DNA from: Thermanaerovibrio acidaminovorans DSM 6589
Lineage (GTDB): Bacteria > Synergistota > Synergistia > Synergistales > Synergistaceae
Assembly: GCF_000024905.1 (NCBI RefSeq)
Contig: NC_013522.1
Span: forward strand, 992,001-1,056,000
DNA length: 64,000 nt
Reading direction: 5' to 3'
Shown: positions 1 to 9,199 of the stretch, piece after piece
Layout: every line of letters starts with the position of its first letter
How positions within the stretch are numbered: position 1 is the first letter of the stretch
The notes under the pieces: model-generated
Seen by the model: only the letters and a program-made list of their open reading frames with translations
What the model was told of the DNA's origin: nothing
Database searches by the model: none
Made by a program: the position numbers and the translations under genes

Positions 1-2300
1 GCCTCGATCTCCGGGCTCCGGACCCTCAGGATGAACCGCTCGATCTCCTTCTGGGGCGGCACCGAGGCCTCGGCCCTCAGGTTCCTCATGCTCCGGATGA
101 TCTCCTGGATGGACTCCATGGCCTCCGCGTCCTTTTGGTCAAATCGGGGAGAGGTCCCATCGGGCCATCCGGCGTTCACTATGAACCCGCCACCGAAGGG
201 GAAGTGATGCCACAGCTCCTCGGTTACGAAGGGGATGAAGGGATGCATCATCCTGAGAAGGTCCCGGAAGACCTCCAGGAGGACCCTCTGGGTGGCCGAT
301 CGCCTAGGCTCCCCTTCGTCCCCCCGGAGGGCCGGCTTCGCCATCTCCAGGTACCAGTCGCACAGCTCGGACCAGGTGAAATCGTAGAGTAGCCTGGCGG
401 ACTCGCCGAAGAAGTACCCGTCCAGCAGGTCCGCCAACTGGGCCTTCACCTGGTCAAGCCTCCGCAGAATCCACCGGTCGTGGATGCGCAGGTTCTTGAG
501 GTCAATCGGCGAGCCCGGATCCACTCCATCCAGGTTCATGAGGGCGAAGCGGCTGGCGTTCCACAGCTTGTTGAGGAAGAAGCGGTAGGTCTCAACCCTG
601 GAGGCGGACAGGCATATGTCCCTCCCCTGAACGGTCAAGGCCGCCAAGGTCATCCTCAACGCATCCGCCCCGTACTTCTCTATCAGGTCCAGGGGATCGA
701 TCACGTTCCCCTTGGACTTGCTCATCTTCTGTCCCCTCTCATCCCTGACCAGGGCGTGGATGTACACGTGATGGAACGGCACATCCCCCATGAACTCCAG
801 CCCCATCATTATCATCCTGGCAACCCAGAAGAATATGATGTCGAAACCGGTTACCAGAAGCCCCGTGGGGTAGAAGCTCCTTAGCTCCTTGGTGTCCTCG
901 GGCCAGCCCATGGTGGAGAAGGGCCAGAGGGCGCTGGAGAACCAGGTGTCCAAAACGTCCTCATCCTGCACCAGGTTGGAGGAGCCGCACTCGGGGCAGT
1001 GGGTGGGGTCCACCTCGTCAACGATCACATGTCCACAGGAACAGTACCAGGCGGGTATCCGGTGTCCCCACCAGAGCTGCCGGGATATGCACCAGTCCCG
1101 GATGTTCTCCATCCACTGGTAGTAGACGTTAACCCAGCTCTCGGGGATCCACTTTATCTTCCCCTCCCGGACCGCCCTCACCCCCACCTCCGCCAGAGGC
1201 TTGGCCCGGACGAACCACTGCTCCGACAGGTAGGGTTCAACCACGGTCTGACACCGGTAGCAGTGTCCCACCGAGTGGCTGTGCTCCACCACCTCCACCA
1301 GGTTACCCCGCTCCCGAAGGGCCTCCACCGCCCTCTTGCGGGCCTCGAACCTGTCGAGCCCGGCGAACTCCAGGGCCTCCTGGGTCATGAGCCCCTGGTC
1401 GTCTATGACCTGTATGGCCTCAAGACCGTGTCTCTGTCCCACCAGGAAGTCGTTGTGGTCATGAGCGGGGGTTATCTTGACGCAACCGGTGCCGAAGTCC
1501 GGGTCCACCATGTTGTCCTCTATGACCGGGATGACCCGCCCAACCAGGGGAACCACCACCTTGCGGCCTATCAGGTGCCTGTTCCTCTCGTCCCTCGGGT
1601 GGACCGCTATGGCCACGTCCCCCAGGATGGTCTCCGGCCGGGTGGTCATCACGTGGAGCTCCCCGTCCCCATCGGCGAAGCGATAGGCCACCTTGTAGAG
1701 GTTGCCGTCCCTCTCCTGGTGCTCCACCTCCAGATCCGACAAGGCAGTCCTGCACCGGGGGCACCAGTTTATGAGGTACTTGCCCCGGTAGATGAGGTCC
1801 TTCTTGTACAGTTCCACGAAGACCTTCCTGACCGCCCGGGATAGCCCCTCGTCCATGGTGAACCTCTCCCTGGACCAGTCACAGGAGGCCCCCAGCTTCT
1901 TCAGCTGTCCTATTATCCGGCTACCGTACTGCTCCTTCCACTCCCAGACCTTCTCCACGAAGGCCTCCCTACCCAGGTCATGGCGGGATATGCCCTGGGA
2001 GGCCAGGTGACGCTCCACCACGTTCTGGGTGGCTATGCCCGCATGGTCCGTACCGGGAAGCCAAAGGACCTCATGGCCCCTCATCCGCTTGTAGCGGCAT
2101 ATTATGTCCTGAAGGGTGTTGTTGAGCGCGTGCCCCATATGGAGGGAACCGGTCACGTTGGGGGGAGGTATCACCACTCCGAACTTGGGCTTGGGGGACT
2201 CTGGGTCCGCCTTGAACAGGTCCGCCCCTATCCACCGCCCGTACCAGCCGTCCTCTATGGGGACCGGGTCGTAGCTCTTGCCTAAAGAGATGTCCTTCAT
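1..2300 (-). CDS. valS: Valyl-tRNA synthetase (3' end outside window)
   Basis: Class I aminoacyl-tRNA synthetase that charges tRNA-Val in the cytoplasm. The start is ATG at 2300 behind GGGGAGG with a 7-nt gap. About 766 codons are present and the frame stays open at the window edge, so the C-terminal anticodon-binding and coiled-coil part is missing. Visible signatures are PPPNVTGSLHMGH (the HIGH box) about 40 residues in and KMSKSKGN for the KMSKS loop. The editing domain between them is present, with GTDHAGIATQ on its N-terminal side. It lies 48 nt downstream of engB on the same strand and looks like the last gene of the clpX-lon-engB-valS run. No T-box leader is seen in the gap. Confidence 0.97.
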   Translation of the reverse strand, partial: MKDISLGKSYDPVPIEDGWYGRWIGADLFKADPESPKPKFGVVIPPPNVTGSLHMGHALNNTLQDIICRYKRMRGHEVLWLPGTDHAGIATQNVVERHLASQGISRHDLGREAFVEKVWEWKEQYGSRIIGQLKKLGASCDWSRERFTMDEGLSRAVRKVFVELYKKDLIYRGKYLINWCPRCRTALSDLEVEHQERDGNLYKVAYRFADGDGELHVMTTRPETILGDVAIAVHPRDERNRHLIGRKVVVPLVGRVIPVIEDNMVDPDFGTGCVKITPAHDHNDFLVGQRHGLEAIQVIDDQGLMTQEALEFAGLDRFEARKRAVEALRERGNLVEVVEHSHSVGHCYRCQTVVEPYLSEQWFVRAKPLAEVGVRAVREGKIKWIPESWVNVYYQWMENIRDWCISRQLWWGHRIPAWYCSCGHVIVDEVDPTHCPECGSSNLVQDEDVLDTWFSSALWPFSTMGWPEDTKELRSFYPTGLLVTGFDIIFFWVARMIMMGLEFMGDVPFHHVYIHALVRDERGQKMSKSKGNVIDPLDLIEKYGADALRMTLAALTVQGRDICLSASRVETYRFFLNKLWNASRFALMNLDGVDPGSPIDLKNLRIHDRWILRRLDQVKAQLADLLDGYFFGESARLLYDFTWSELCDWYLEMAKPALRGDEGEPRRSATQRVLLEVFRDLLRMMHPFIPFVTEELWHHFPFGGGFIVNAGWPDGTSPRFDQKDAEAMESIQEIIRSMRNLRAEASVPPQKEIERFILRVRSPEIE

Positions 2301-2348
2301 GAAACCGCCTCCCCTTGCAACGTTGTGTATCGATCTCTATAAAAGGGA

Positions 2349-2954
2349 TCAAAGCCCCTCACGGGGCACGGAACCTTCCTTGAGCCATAGGGACAGCCCG
2401 GACTTGAGGTCCCCCAGCCCCTCCTTGGTCTCCGACGATACCAGGAATGGCCCGATGGAACACCGGAAGCCCTCCTTGACGTAAGCATCCAGGGCGGACT
2501 TGCGTCGGGAACCACTCACCTTGTCCAGCTTTGTGAACACCACCCCCACCGGGATCTGGAGCCCCGCCAGGTACTCCTCCATCTGCCTGTCGTTCTTTAG
2601 AAAACCGTGCCTGAAGTCCACCAGCTGGAGGACCAGGCTGACCCGGGAGGATCTGAAATAGCGTTCGATCAGCCTCCGCCAGAGCTCCAGCTCTCCCCCA
2701 CTCCGGGCGGCGAAACCGTATCCCGGCAGGTCCACCAGGACGAAGGGAGGATCCCCTTGGACCTCAAAGAAGTTGACACTCCTGGTCTTGCCAGGGGTCT
2801 TGCTCACCTTGGCCAACCTCTGGCCTATCATGGCGTTTATAAGGCTCGACTTGCCCACGTTGGAGCGCCCCACCATCACCACCTCGGGCAGATGGTGAGG
2901 CGGCACCTGATCGTAACGGTAGGCGCAGGCGATCAGCTGGGCCCGCCAGAGCAT
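2349..2954 (-). CDS. engB: Ribosome biogenesis GTP-binding protein EngB/YsxC
   Basis: Small TRAFAC GTPase needed for 50S subunit assembly, about 201 residues, normal for EngB. The G1 loop reads GRSNVGKSSL near residue 30, G3 is DLPGYGFA with the family's typical Tyr-Gly-Phe, and G4 is TKLDK. ATG at 2954 shares bases with the lon stop codon and has GGGTG 8 nt upstream; TTG at 2957 is the alternative. The lon-engB order is also found in Firmicutes. Translational coupling to lon is likely from the overlap (inference). Confidence 0.95.
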   Translation of the reverse strand: MLWRAQLIACAYRYDQVPPHHLPEVVMVGRSNVGKSSLINAMIGQRLAKVSKTPGKTRSVNFFEVQGDPPFVLVDLPGYGFAARSGGELELWRRLIERYFRSSRVSLVLQLVDFRHGFLKNDRQMEEYLAGLQIPVGVVFTKLDKVSGSRRKSALDAYVKEGFRCSIGPFLVSSETKEGLGDLKSGLSLWLKEGSVPREGL

Positions 2955-5299
2955 CAACCGTCACCCTTTATGAGCAAGCGAAACGCCTCCTCCGCGGAGG
3001 ATATGAAATGGAACGTGAGCCCCTTTCGGGCCCAATCGGGCATGTCCTCCACATCCGCCCGGTTGGCGAAGGGCAGGATCATCTCCCGGATGCGGTTCCG
3101 CTTGGCTGCCAGACACTTCTCCCGGATGCCCCCCACGGGCAACACCGCTCCCCGGAGGGTTATCTCCCCGGTGACCGCCATGTCGGTCCTAACCGGGACC
3201 TTAAGGATGGCAGAACATATGGCCACCGCCAGCCCCACTCCAGCGGAGGGACCGTCCTTGGGGGTTGCCCCCTCTGGGACGTGGACGTGGAGGTCCATCT
3301 CGTCCCACTTGACGTGGTCCATGCGGAGTTCCTGGGCGTGGGACCTAAGGAAGCCCACCGCCGCCTGGACGGACTCCTGCATTATGTCACCCAGGTTGCC
3401 GGTGAAGGACACCTTCCCCTTGCCGGCCATGGCGGCCGCCTCCAGGAGCAGAACGTCCCCCCCAGTCTCGGTCCAAGCCAGGCCCACCACGGCCCCCACG
3501 GCGCTCCCCTGGGGGATAACCGTGTCGTACCCCTTGGGGGCTCCAAGGTACTTGACCAGCGAGGCGGTGGTTATCCTGGGGGCCTCAAAGCTGGCCCCCG
3601 ACTCCTCCGCCGCCACCCGGGCGCAGGCCACCTTGCGGGCTATCTTGGAAAGCTGCCGATCCAGGTTCCTGACCCCCGCCTCCCGGGTGTAGTCGGAGAT
3701 TATCCTCTCCAGGGTACCCTTGCTGAGCTTCAGGCCCATGTCCGATAGGCCGTTCTCCCGGACTATCCGGGGCCAAAGGTGCCGGGATGCGATGTGGACC
3801 TTCTCCTCCGCCACGTAGCCCGGGATGCTTATGAGCTCCATCCTGTCCAGCAAGGGTTTGGGGATCGTGTGGTGGCTGTTGGCGGTGGTTATGAACATGA
3901 CCCGGCTCAGGTCGAAGGGGACCTCGAGGAAGTGGTCCGAGAAGGCATGGTTCTGCTCCGGATCCAGCACCTCCAGCAACGCCGCGGAGGGATCCCCCCT
4001 GAAGTCGGCTCCTATCTTGTCTATCTCGTCCAGTAGCATCACCGGGTTCTTGACCCCCGCCACCCGCATCTTCTGTATGATCCTCCCCGGCAGGGCCCCC
4101 ACGTAGGTCCGCCTATGCCCTCGGATCTCCGCCTCGTCCCTGACCCCTCCGAGGGACATGTTGACGAACTTGCGGTTCAGGGCCCTGGCTATGGATCTGG
4201 CCAGGGAGGTCTTCCCAACCCCAGGGGGACCCACAAAGCAGAGCACCTGGGCCCTCACGTCGTTGCCCGCAAGCTTACGGACCGCCAGGAACTCCACTAT
4301 CCGGTCCTTCACTTCCTTGAGGCCATAGTGGTCCTCGTCCAGCACCTGCTGGGCAAGGCCTATCTCGAGCCTATCCTTGGTCTGATTGGCCCAAGGGAGG
4401 GATATGAGCCAGTCCAGGTAGGTCCTGCAGACCGCCGCCTCTGCCGATGTGGAGGGCATCTTGGAGAGCCTATCCAGCTCGTACCGGGCCTTCTCCTTGG
4501 CCTCCTTGGGCATCTTGGACTTTTCTATCCTGGCCCGGTACTCGTCTATCTCCCCCACGCCATCCGAGGATCCCAGCTCCTCCTGTATTGCCTTCAGCTG
4601 CTCCCTAAGGTAGTACTCCCGATGGCCCCGCTCCATCTCCCGGCGGACCCTCTCCTGGATGCTGTGCTCCATCTCCAGGAGGTCGTTCTCCCTTATGAGC
4701 AGCTTCAGCTCCTCCCGGAGGCGCTGGTTCAGTGACCTGGCCTCCAGGAGCTGCTGCTTCTCCGCAACCCCCACCACCAAATGGGAGGCCACCAGATCCG
4801 CCACCCGCTGGCTACTCTCCTCCGCCAGGGGGGCGAAAACCTCGGACGGCACCTTGGGGTGAAGCCCAACGTACCGCTCAAACTGCTCCAACACGGAGCG
4901 CCTCAGGGGCTCCGTCTCCTGGTCCTCATCCTCCAGGTAGTCCCGATCCCGGCAGACGGCGGATATGAGGTCCTTGGAGAACTCGAACTCCTCCACGTCC
5001 ACCGCCTCATCCCCCTGGATCAGCACCTTCAGGGTGCCGTCCGGAACCTTGAGCATCTGCAACACCGTGCACACAGTGCCGACCCGGAAGAGGTCCTCAT
5101 CCCCGGGGTCCTCCACCCGAAGGTCCCTCTGGGAGACCACCAGGATCTTGCGATCCTGGTCCATCGCCAAGTCTATGGCCTTAAGGGACTTGGGCCTCCC
5201 CACGAACAGGGGTACCACCACGCCGGGGAATATGACCATGTCCCGGACCGGGAGGACCGGAAGGGTGAGGCTAGGGATATCCCCCTCCATGTTCCCCAT
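2954..5299 (-). CDS. lon: ATP-dependent protease Lon (LonA type)
   Basis: Cytoplasmic AAA+ serine protease degrading damaged and regulatory proteins. The 781 residues hold, in order, the N-terminal substrate-binding domain (LPVLPVRDMVIFPG near the start), a coiled-coil region rich in Glu and Arg, the AAA+ module with Walker A GPPGVGKTS and Walker B MLLDEIDKIG, and the C-terminal protease domain. The catalytic Ser lies in KDGPSAGVG and the Lys in GGIREKCLAAKR. The start ATG at 5299 overlaps the clpX stop and follows GGAGGTGG. The length is typical. A second, LonB-type protease lies at 30104-32599. Confidence 0.98.
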   Translation of the reverse strand: MGNMEGDIPSLTLPVLPVRDMVIFPGVVVPLFVGRPKSLKAIDLAMDQDRKILVVSQRDLRVEDPGDEDLFRVGTVCTVLQMLKVPDGTLKVLIQGDEAVDVEEFEFSKDLISAVCRDRDYLEDEDQETEPLRRSVLEQFERYVGLHPKVPSEVFAPLAEESSQRVADLVASHLVVGVAEKQQLLEARSLNQRLREELKLLIRENDLLEMEHSIQERVRREMERGHREYYLREQLKAIQEELGSSDGVGEIDEYRARIEKSKMPKEAKEKARYELDRLSKMPSTSAEAAVCRTYLDWLISLPWANQTKDRLEIGLAQQVLDEDHYGLKEVKDRIVEFLAVRKLAGNDVRAQVLCFVGPPGVGKTSLARSIARALNRKFVNMSLGGVRDEAEIRGHRRTYVGALPGRIIQKMRVAGVKNPVMLLDEIDKIGADFRGDPSAALLEVLDPEQNHAFSDHFLEVPFDLSRVMFITTANSHHTIPKPLLDRMELISIPGYVAEEKVHIASRHLWPRIVRENGLSDMGLKLSKGTLERIISDYTREAGVRNLDRQLSKIARKVACARVAAEESGASFEAPRITTASLVKYLGAPKGYDTVIPQGSAVGAVVGLAWTETGGDVLLLEAAAMAGKGKVSFTGNLGDIMQESVQAAVGFLRSHAQELRMDHVKWDEMDLHVHVPEGATPKDGPSAGVGLAVAICSAILKVPVRTDMAVTGEITLRGAVLPVGGIREKCLAAKRNRIREMILPFANRADVEDMPDWARKGLTFHFISSAEEAFRLLIKGDG

Positions 5300-6588
5300 C
5301 AGGCCACCTCCTGATCGTCCCTGGGGTAGAAGACCGGGGCCCCCTGGCCGTTGACCACGTCCTCCCCGATCACCACCCTGCCCACCTGGGACGCCTTGGA
5401 GGGCATCTCATACATGAGGTCCAGCATTATGCCCTCCATTATGGACCTGAGGGCCCGAGCGCCGGTCTTGCGCTCCATGGCCTTCCGGGCGATGGCCCGG
5501 ATGGCCTCGGGGGTGAACTCCAGGTTGACCCGGTCCATCTCGAAGATCCTCTGGTACTGCCTCACCAGGGCGTTCTTGGGCTCTTGGAGTATCCGGACCA
5601 GCGCCTCCTCGTCCAGGGAGTCCAGGGGGACTATGACCGGGAGCCTGCCAACGAACTCAGGGATGAACCCGTAGGTTATGAAGTCATCCGCCACCAGCTC
5701 CCGATAGAGGGAGTTCCTCTTCTCAAGGTCCTTGGCGGAGGCTATGTCGCCCCCGAAGCCTATGACCTTCTTCCTGGTCCTCCGGGCTATTATGGGCTCC
5801 AAGCCGTCGAAGGCGCCGCCGCATATGAACAGGATGTTCTTGGTGTCCACCTGGATGAAGTCCTGGTTGGGATGCTTACGGCCCCCCTTGGGGGGCACGT
5901 TGGACACGGTCCCCTCAAGGATCCGGAGCAACGCCTGCTGGACCCCCTCGCCGGACACGTCCCGGGTTATCGAGGGGGACTCGGACTTGCGGGATATCTT
6001 GTCGATCTCGTCGATGTAGATTATCCCCCGCTCCGCCGCCTTGACGTCGTAGTCCGCCGCCTGCAACAGCCTCACCAGGATGTTCTCCACGTCCTCCCCC
6101 ACGTACCCCGCCTCGGTCAGGGTGGTGGCGTCCGCTATGGCGAAGGGCACCTTGAGCAGCCGGGCCAAGGTCTGGGCTAGAAGGGTCTTGCCGGACCCGG
6201 TGGGTCCCACCAACAGGACGTTGCTCTTCGGCAGCTCCACCTGGTCATCGCTGGGGCCAGCGGTTATCCGTCGGTAATGGTTGTAGACCGCCACGGACAG
6301 GACCTTCTTGGCCTGATCCTGGCCTATCACGTACTGGTCCAGGAAGGCCTTCATCTCATCGGGCCTTGGGACCTGGTCCAGCCCCGAAAGGCTGGGCTTA
6401 GCGCCTATCCCCTGCCCCGCAGACAGGCTCTCGTCGCTCAGGATGGTGTTGCAAAGGTTGACGCATTCGTTGCATATGTAAACCCCGGGGCCGGCTATGA
6501 GCTTCGCCACCTCATCCTGTCCCTTGCCACAGAAGGAGCAGCGAACCCTCCTCCTCTTGCCGCCCAGGTCGTCGTTGTCCTTGAACAT
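5299..6588 (-). CDS. clpX: ATP-dependent Clp protease ATP-binding subunit ClpX
   Basis: AAA+ unfoldase that feeds substrates to ClpP. It has an N-terminal zinc-binding domain with four Cys (residues 17, 20, 39, 42; CSFCGKG and CNECVNLC), Walker [11 protein letters not shown], the pore loop GYVGEDVE, and the IGF docking loop for ClpP (KKVIGFGG). At 429 residues the length is normal. ATG at 6588 follows AGAGGTG. A terminator-like hairpin separates it from clpP, so it may have its own promoter in the 160-nt gap, although I see no convincing -35/-10 pair there. It overlaps the lon start. Confidence 0.98.
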   Translation of the reverse strand: MFKDNDDLGGKRRRVRCSFCGKGQDEVAKLIAGPGVYICNECVNLCNTILSDESLSAGQGIGAKPSLSGLDQVPRPDEMKAFLDQYVIGQDQAKKVLSVAVYNHYRRITAGPSDDQVELPKSNVLLVGPTGSGKTLLAQTLARLLKVPFAIADATTLTEAGYVGEDVENILVRLLQAADYDVKAAERGIIYIDEIDKISRKSESPSITRDVSGEGVQQALLRILEGTVSNVPPKGGRKHPNQDFIQVDTKNILFICGGAFDGLEPIIARRTRKKVIGFGGDIASAKDLEKRNSLYRELVADDFITYGFIPEFVGRLPVIVPLDSLDEEALVRILQEPKNALVRQYQRIFEMDRVNLEFTPEAIRAIARKAMERKTGARALRSIMEGIMLDLMYEMPSKASQVGRVVIGEDVVNGQGAPVFYPRDDQEVA

Positions 6589-6683
6589 ATCTTCACCTCT
6601 ACGATCTTCGTCTAGAATCTACTGTTCGGCCACCCTGGATATACGCCAGGTGCGGTCGCCAAGGCTAAATCCTAACACATATT

Positions 6684-6716
6684 ACAACAAAAGGAGAGGG
6701 CCCGAGGACCCCCTCC
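6684..6716 (-). terminator. Intrinsic terminator after clpP
   Basis: On the minus strand a G-rich arm GGAGGGGG pairs with CCCTCTCC (one G-T pair) around an 8-nt loop, followed by TTTTGTTGT. It lies about 35 nt past the clpP stop and would end or attenuate tig-clpP transcription before clpX. The rest of the 160-nt gap to clpX shows no clear feature. Confidence 0.65.
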
Positions 6717-6750
6717 GAACGATCCGATCAGCCAGGCTGGGATCTGCGTT

Positions 6751-7350
6751 TCAGCGCCGGTCGATGACCTTGTCCACTATGCCGTACGCCATGGCCTCCT
6801 CGGCGGACATGAAGAAATCCCGATCGGTGTCCTTGGCGATCCTATCCATGGGCTGCCCGGTGTGATTGGACAGGATGGAGTTCAGGATCTCCTTCATCCT
6901 GAGGATCTCCTTGGCCTGGATCTCTATGTCGGACGCCTGACCCTGGGCCCCGCCAAGGGGCTGATGGATCATTATCCTGGAGTGGGGAAGGCAGATCCTT
7001 TTCCCCTTCTCCCCCGCGGACAGGAGCACCGCCGCCATGCTGGCCGCCTGACCCACGCATATGGTGGACACGGGGCACTTGACGTACTGCATGGTGTCGT
7101 AGATGGCCAGCCCAGCGGTCACCACCCCGCCGGGGCTGTTTATGTAGACGAACACGTCCTTATCCGGGTCCTCGCTCTCCAGGAACAGGAGCTGGGCTAC
7201 CACCAGATTGGACAGGTGATCGTCTATCTCCTGACCGATGAATATTATCCGGTCCTTGAGGAGCCGACTGTATATGTCGTAGGACCGCTCTCCCCGACCG
7301 GTCTGTTCGATGACGTAGGGGATCAGATACGACATGGTCCCGTGGCTCAT
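6751..7350 (-). CDS. clpP: ATP-dependent Clp protease proteolytic subunit ClpP
   Basis: Serine peptidase that forms the tetradecameric chamber partnering ClpX. The triad is visible: Ser in GQAASMAAV, His in MIHQPLGG, and Asp in DTDRDFFMS. The N-terminus [16 protein letters not shown] is typical; I take ATG at 7350 behind AGGTGG, while ATG at 7335 would give the shortest conventional start. About 199 residues, normal. It lies 15 nt downstream of tig, the classical tig-clpP-clpX-lon order. Confidence 0.97.
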   Translation of the reverse strand: MSHGTMSYLIPYVIEQTGRGERSYDIYSRLLKDRIIFIGQEIDDHLSNLVVAQLLFLESEDPDKDVFVYINSPGGVVTAGLAIYDTMQYVKCPVSTICVGQAASMAAVLLSAGEKGKRICLPHSRIMIHQPLGGAQGQASDIEIQAKEILRMKEILNSILSNHTGQPMDRIAKDTDRDFFMSAEEAMAYGIVDKVIDRR

Positions 7351-7365
7351 CAATCCACCTCCCGC

Positions 7366-8709
7366 TTAGGCGTCCGCCTTGGCATCGGTGTCGAAGTTCT
7401 CCACCTTGACGGCGGACACGAGCCAATCCATGGTTTTGCGCTTCCTTATGGAGCTCACCATCTCGTCCAGCCTCTGCCGGTTGGACGCCAGAAAGGAGCG
7501 GAACTTGGACTCGTCGACCCCAACACTCATGGACATCTTCCTTATCTCCCCATCCAGGTCCTCGGGGGAGACATCTATGCCCTCCCTGTCCGCCAGGGTC
7601 CAGAGCACCAGCTCCCGCTTGATGATCTCCCGGGCCCTCTCCTCCATCTTAGCGGCGAAAGCGGCCTCATCGGTTTCCATCTCCTTCAGGTACTGGTCCC
7701 ACTCCTTCTTGAGCTGCTGGGTGACCCGCTGCTTCTCGTGGACCAGCATGTGATCCCTCTCCCGCTGGAGCATGTCCTCCGGTATGTCCACCTGGCAGGC
7801 GGCACAGAGCTCCTCCAGGGCGGACTCCCTCACCGCCTCCTGGGCCCGACGCTCAAAGCTCTTCTCCATGGCCTCCCTTATGGCGGAACGGAGCTCCTCG
7901 GCGGTCTTGCACTCCCCTTGGGAGACCTTCTCCGCCATCTGATCCGTCAGCTCCGGCACCACAACCTTGAGGATCCCCCGGACGGACATGGCGTAGCGAA
8001 CCATCTTGCCAGCCACCTTGGGGTTGTTGTAGGCAGGGTCCACCTGGATGTCAACCGACACGTCGTCCCCAACGGACTTGCCCACCAGGGCATCCACGAT
8101 GTCGGTCCTTATGGAGGGGTTGAAGAGCTCGATCTTGGAAACCTGGGAGTCCTCAAGCTTCTCCCCCAGGTCCTCCCCATCCAGGATCCAGGAGCTGTAG
8201 AGGACCTCCACCACGTCCTCGGAGGTGATGGGCCTATCCTCGGTGACCGGCTCGTGGGTGGCGTTGGCCTCCAGTATCCGACGGATCTCCTCCTCCACCA
8301 TCTCATCGGTAACCTTGAAGACCGGCCGCTTGGCGGTCACGGAGGAGAGCTCCGGGAACTTGACCTCGGGCCTAAGGGAGAAGGTGAACTCCACCTCCAG
8401 GGCAGACCCATCCTGCACCTGACCGAGCTTGACTTTCGGGTCTTCCATGAGGGTCAGATCGTACTCCTGGATTATATCCCCCATGAGCTTGGGGAGTAGC
8501 TTCTCCACCGCCTCATCGTATATGGCCCCCTTGCCGAGGAACATCTCCAGGGTCTTCCGGGGCACGTGCCCCTTCCGGAAGCCCTTAATGTTGACCTTGT
8601 TGGAAAGCTCCCTCACGGCGTTGGATACGGTCTTGGAGAAGGTCTCCGCGTCCACCACCGCCTTGATCACCAATGTGTTCTTCTCCTGCGAGACTATCTC
8701 GGATTTCAA
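7366..8709 (-). CDS. tig: Trigger factor (ribosome-associated chaperone, PPIase)
   Basis: Binds near the ribosomal exit tunnel and assists folding of nascent chains. It has 447 residues. The ribosome-docking signature GFRKGHVPR is at about residue 40, and the C-terminal chaperone arms are acidic and helical. The middle FKBP-like domain is weakly conserved: the stretch after EDRPITSEDVV runs at about the right length, so PPIase activity cannot be judged by eye. The start is TTG at 8709 with AAGGGG 10 nt upstream. It is first gene of the tig-clpP transcription unit, with an extended -10 promoter upstream. Confidence 0.95.
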   Translation of the reverse strand: MKSEIVSQEKNTLVIKAVVDAETFSKTVSNAVRELSNKVNIKGFRKGHVPRKTLEMFLGKGAIYDEAVEKLLPKLMGDIIQEYDLTLMEDPKVKLGQVQDGSALEVEFTFSLRPEVKFPELSSVTAKRPVFKVTDEMVEEEIRRILEANATHEPVTEDRPITSEDVVEVLYSSWILDGEDLGEKLEDSQVSKIELFNPSIRTDIVDALVGKSVGDDVSVDIQVDPAYNNPKVAGKMVRYAMSVRGILKVVVPELTDQMAEKVSQGECKTAEELRSAIREAMEKSFERRAQEAVRESALEELCAACQVDIPEDMLQRERDHMLVHEKQRVTQQLKKEWDQYLKEMETDEAAFAAKMEERAREIIKRELVLWTLADREGIDVSPEDLDGEIRKMSMSVGVDESKFRSFLASNRQRLDEMVSSIRKRKTMDWLVSAVKVENFDTDAKADA

Positions 8710-8763
8710 TCAACACAACCCCTTTCCAGCCCATCCCCAGTAATGATTGAAAGGACAACGGTC

Positions 8764-8772
8764 AGTATACCA
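8764..8772 (-). promoter_or_regulatory. Extended -10 promoter for tig
   Basis: The minus strand reads TGGTATACT, an extended -10 with TATACT, about 55 nt before the tig start. No good -35 is visible, as expected for an extended -10 site. Confidence 0.5.
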
Positions 8773-8815
8773 CAGCTGGGGCTCCTGGGCATCACAGTTC
8801 AGGGGCCCCATACGA

Positions 8816-8842
8816 CAGATGCCGCCCGTTGGGCGGCATCTG
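8816..8842. repeat. Perfect 12-bp inverted repeat between tRNA-Val and tig
   Basis: CAGATGCCGCCC and GGGCGGCATCTG form a perfect 12-bp stem with a 3-nt loop. It could end the leftward tRNA-Val transcript about 18 nt past the CCA end, but no T-run follows on either strand, so it is not a standard intrinsic terminator. A protein-binding site or a processing hairpin is also possible. Confidence 0.6.
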
Positions 8843-8859
8843 CTCGAAGGCTTTAAAAA

Positions 8860-8934
8860 TGGTGGGTGGTAGAGGATTCGAACCTCTGACCTCCTCCGCG
8901 TCAAGGAGGCGTTCTACCCCTGAACTAACCACCC
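8860..8934 (-). tRNA. tRNA-Val (anticodon GAC)
   Basis: The minus strand folds as a cloverleaf. The acceptor GGGTGGT pairs with ACCACCC, followed by A and an encoded CCA. The anticodon stem is CCTCC/GGAGG around TTGACGC, giving anticodon GAC. The T arm is AGAGG-TTCGAAT-CCTCT. The length is 75 nt including CCA. Confidence 0.97.
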
Positions 8935-8944
8935 AACGAGGGGC

Positions 8945-8973
8945 ATTCTACCGAGTTTAACGGAATCTGTCAA
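8945..8973 (-). promoter_or_regulatory. Sigma-70-type promoter of tRNA-Val
   Basis: Minus strand TTGACA, 17-nt spacer, TAGAAT. The -10 ends 11 nt before the mature 5' end of the tRNA. It is an almost consensus promoter, as expected for a stable RNA gene. Confidence 0.85.
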
Positions 8974-8991
8974 CAAGACAACGATTAAAGA

Positions 8992-9199
8992 TCAACGAAT
9001 CAGACGCCCCTCTCCCCCCATCATGTCGGTCAATTCCTCAATGTGCTCCAAAGGGAACGGAGGTTGCCCCAAAGGCCTCATGGCCAGGGACATGAGCTTC
9101 AGCGGATTGTCATCCGCCGCTATCCGGTTGGAGCTAAGCTTGCCGCACACCCTACAGCGGTGTATTATGGCCCACTCACCGTTCTTCCTGACCCAGACC
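8992..9199 (-). pseudogene. RNHCP-domain protein, 3' remnant only
   Basis: The surviving frame reads WVRKNGEWAIIHRC, then CGKLSSNRIAADDNPLKL and RPLGQPPFPLE. I recognise this as the C-terminal part of the RNHCP family, small Cys-rich proteins of unknown function. The N-terminal half, including the CxxC and RNHCPxC motifs that name the family, is absent: upstream of about 9199 the sequence turns abruptly AT-rich and belongs to the neighbouring island gene. A short open frame continues into that DNA (to 9237) but has no family similarity. The codon use of the remnant matches the GC-rich host. It is a host gene truncated by the island. Confidence 0.8.

Noticed and set aside
6589-6750. CIRCE element or CtsR box controlling clpP/clpX/lon
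   Set aside because: No TTAGCACTC-N9-GAGTGCTAA or tandem heptad CtsR box is visible in the clp or tig upstream regions.
6862-8499. Long plus-strand open frame (545 codons) opposite tig and clpP
   Set aside because: It is antisense to two certain genes; long antisense frames are expected in GC-rich DNA, and the translation is Gly/Leu/His-rich without motifs.
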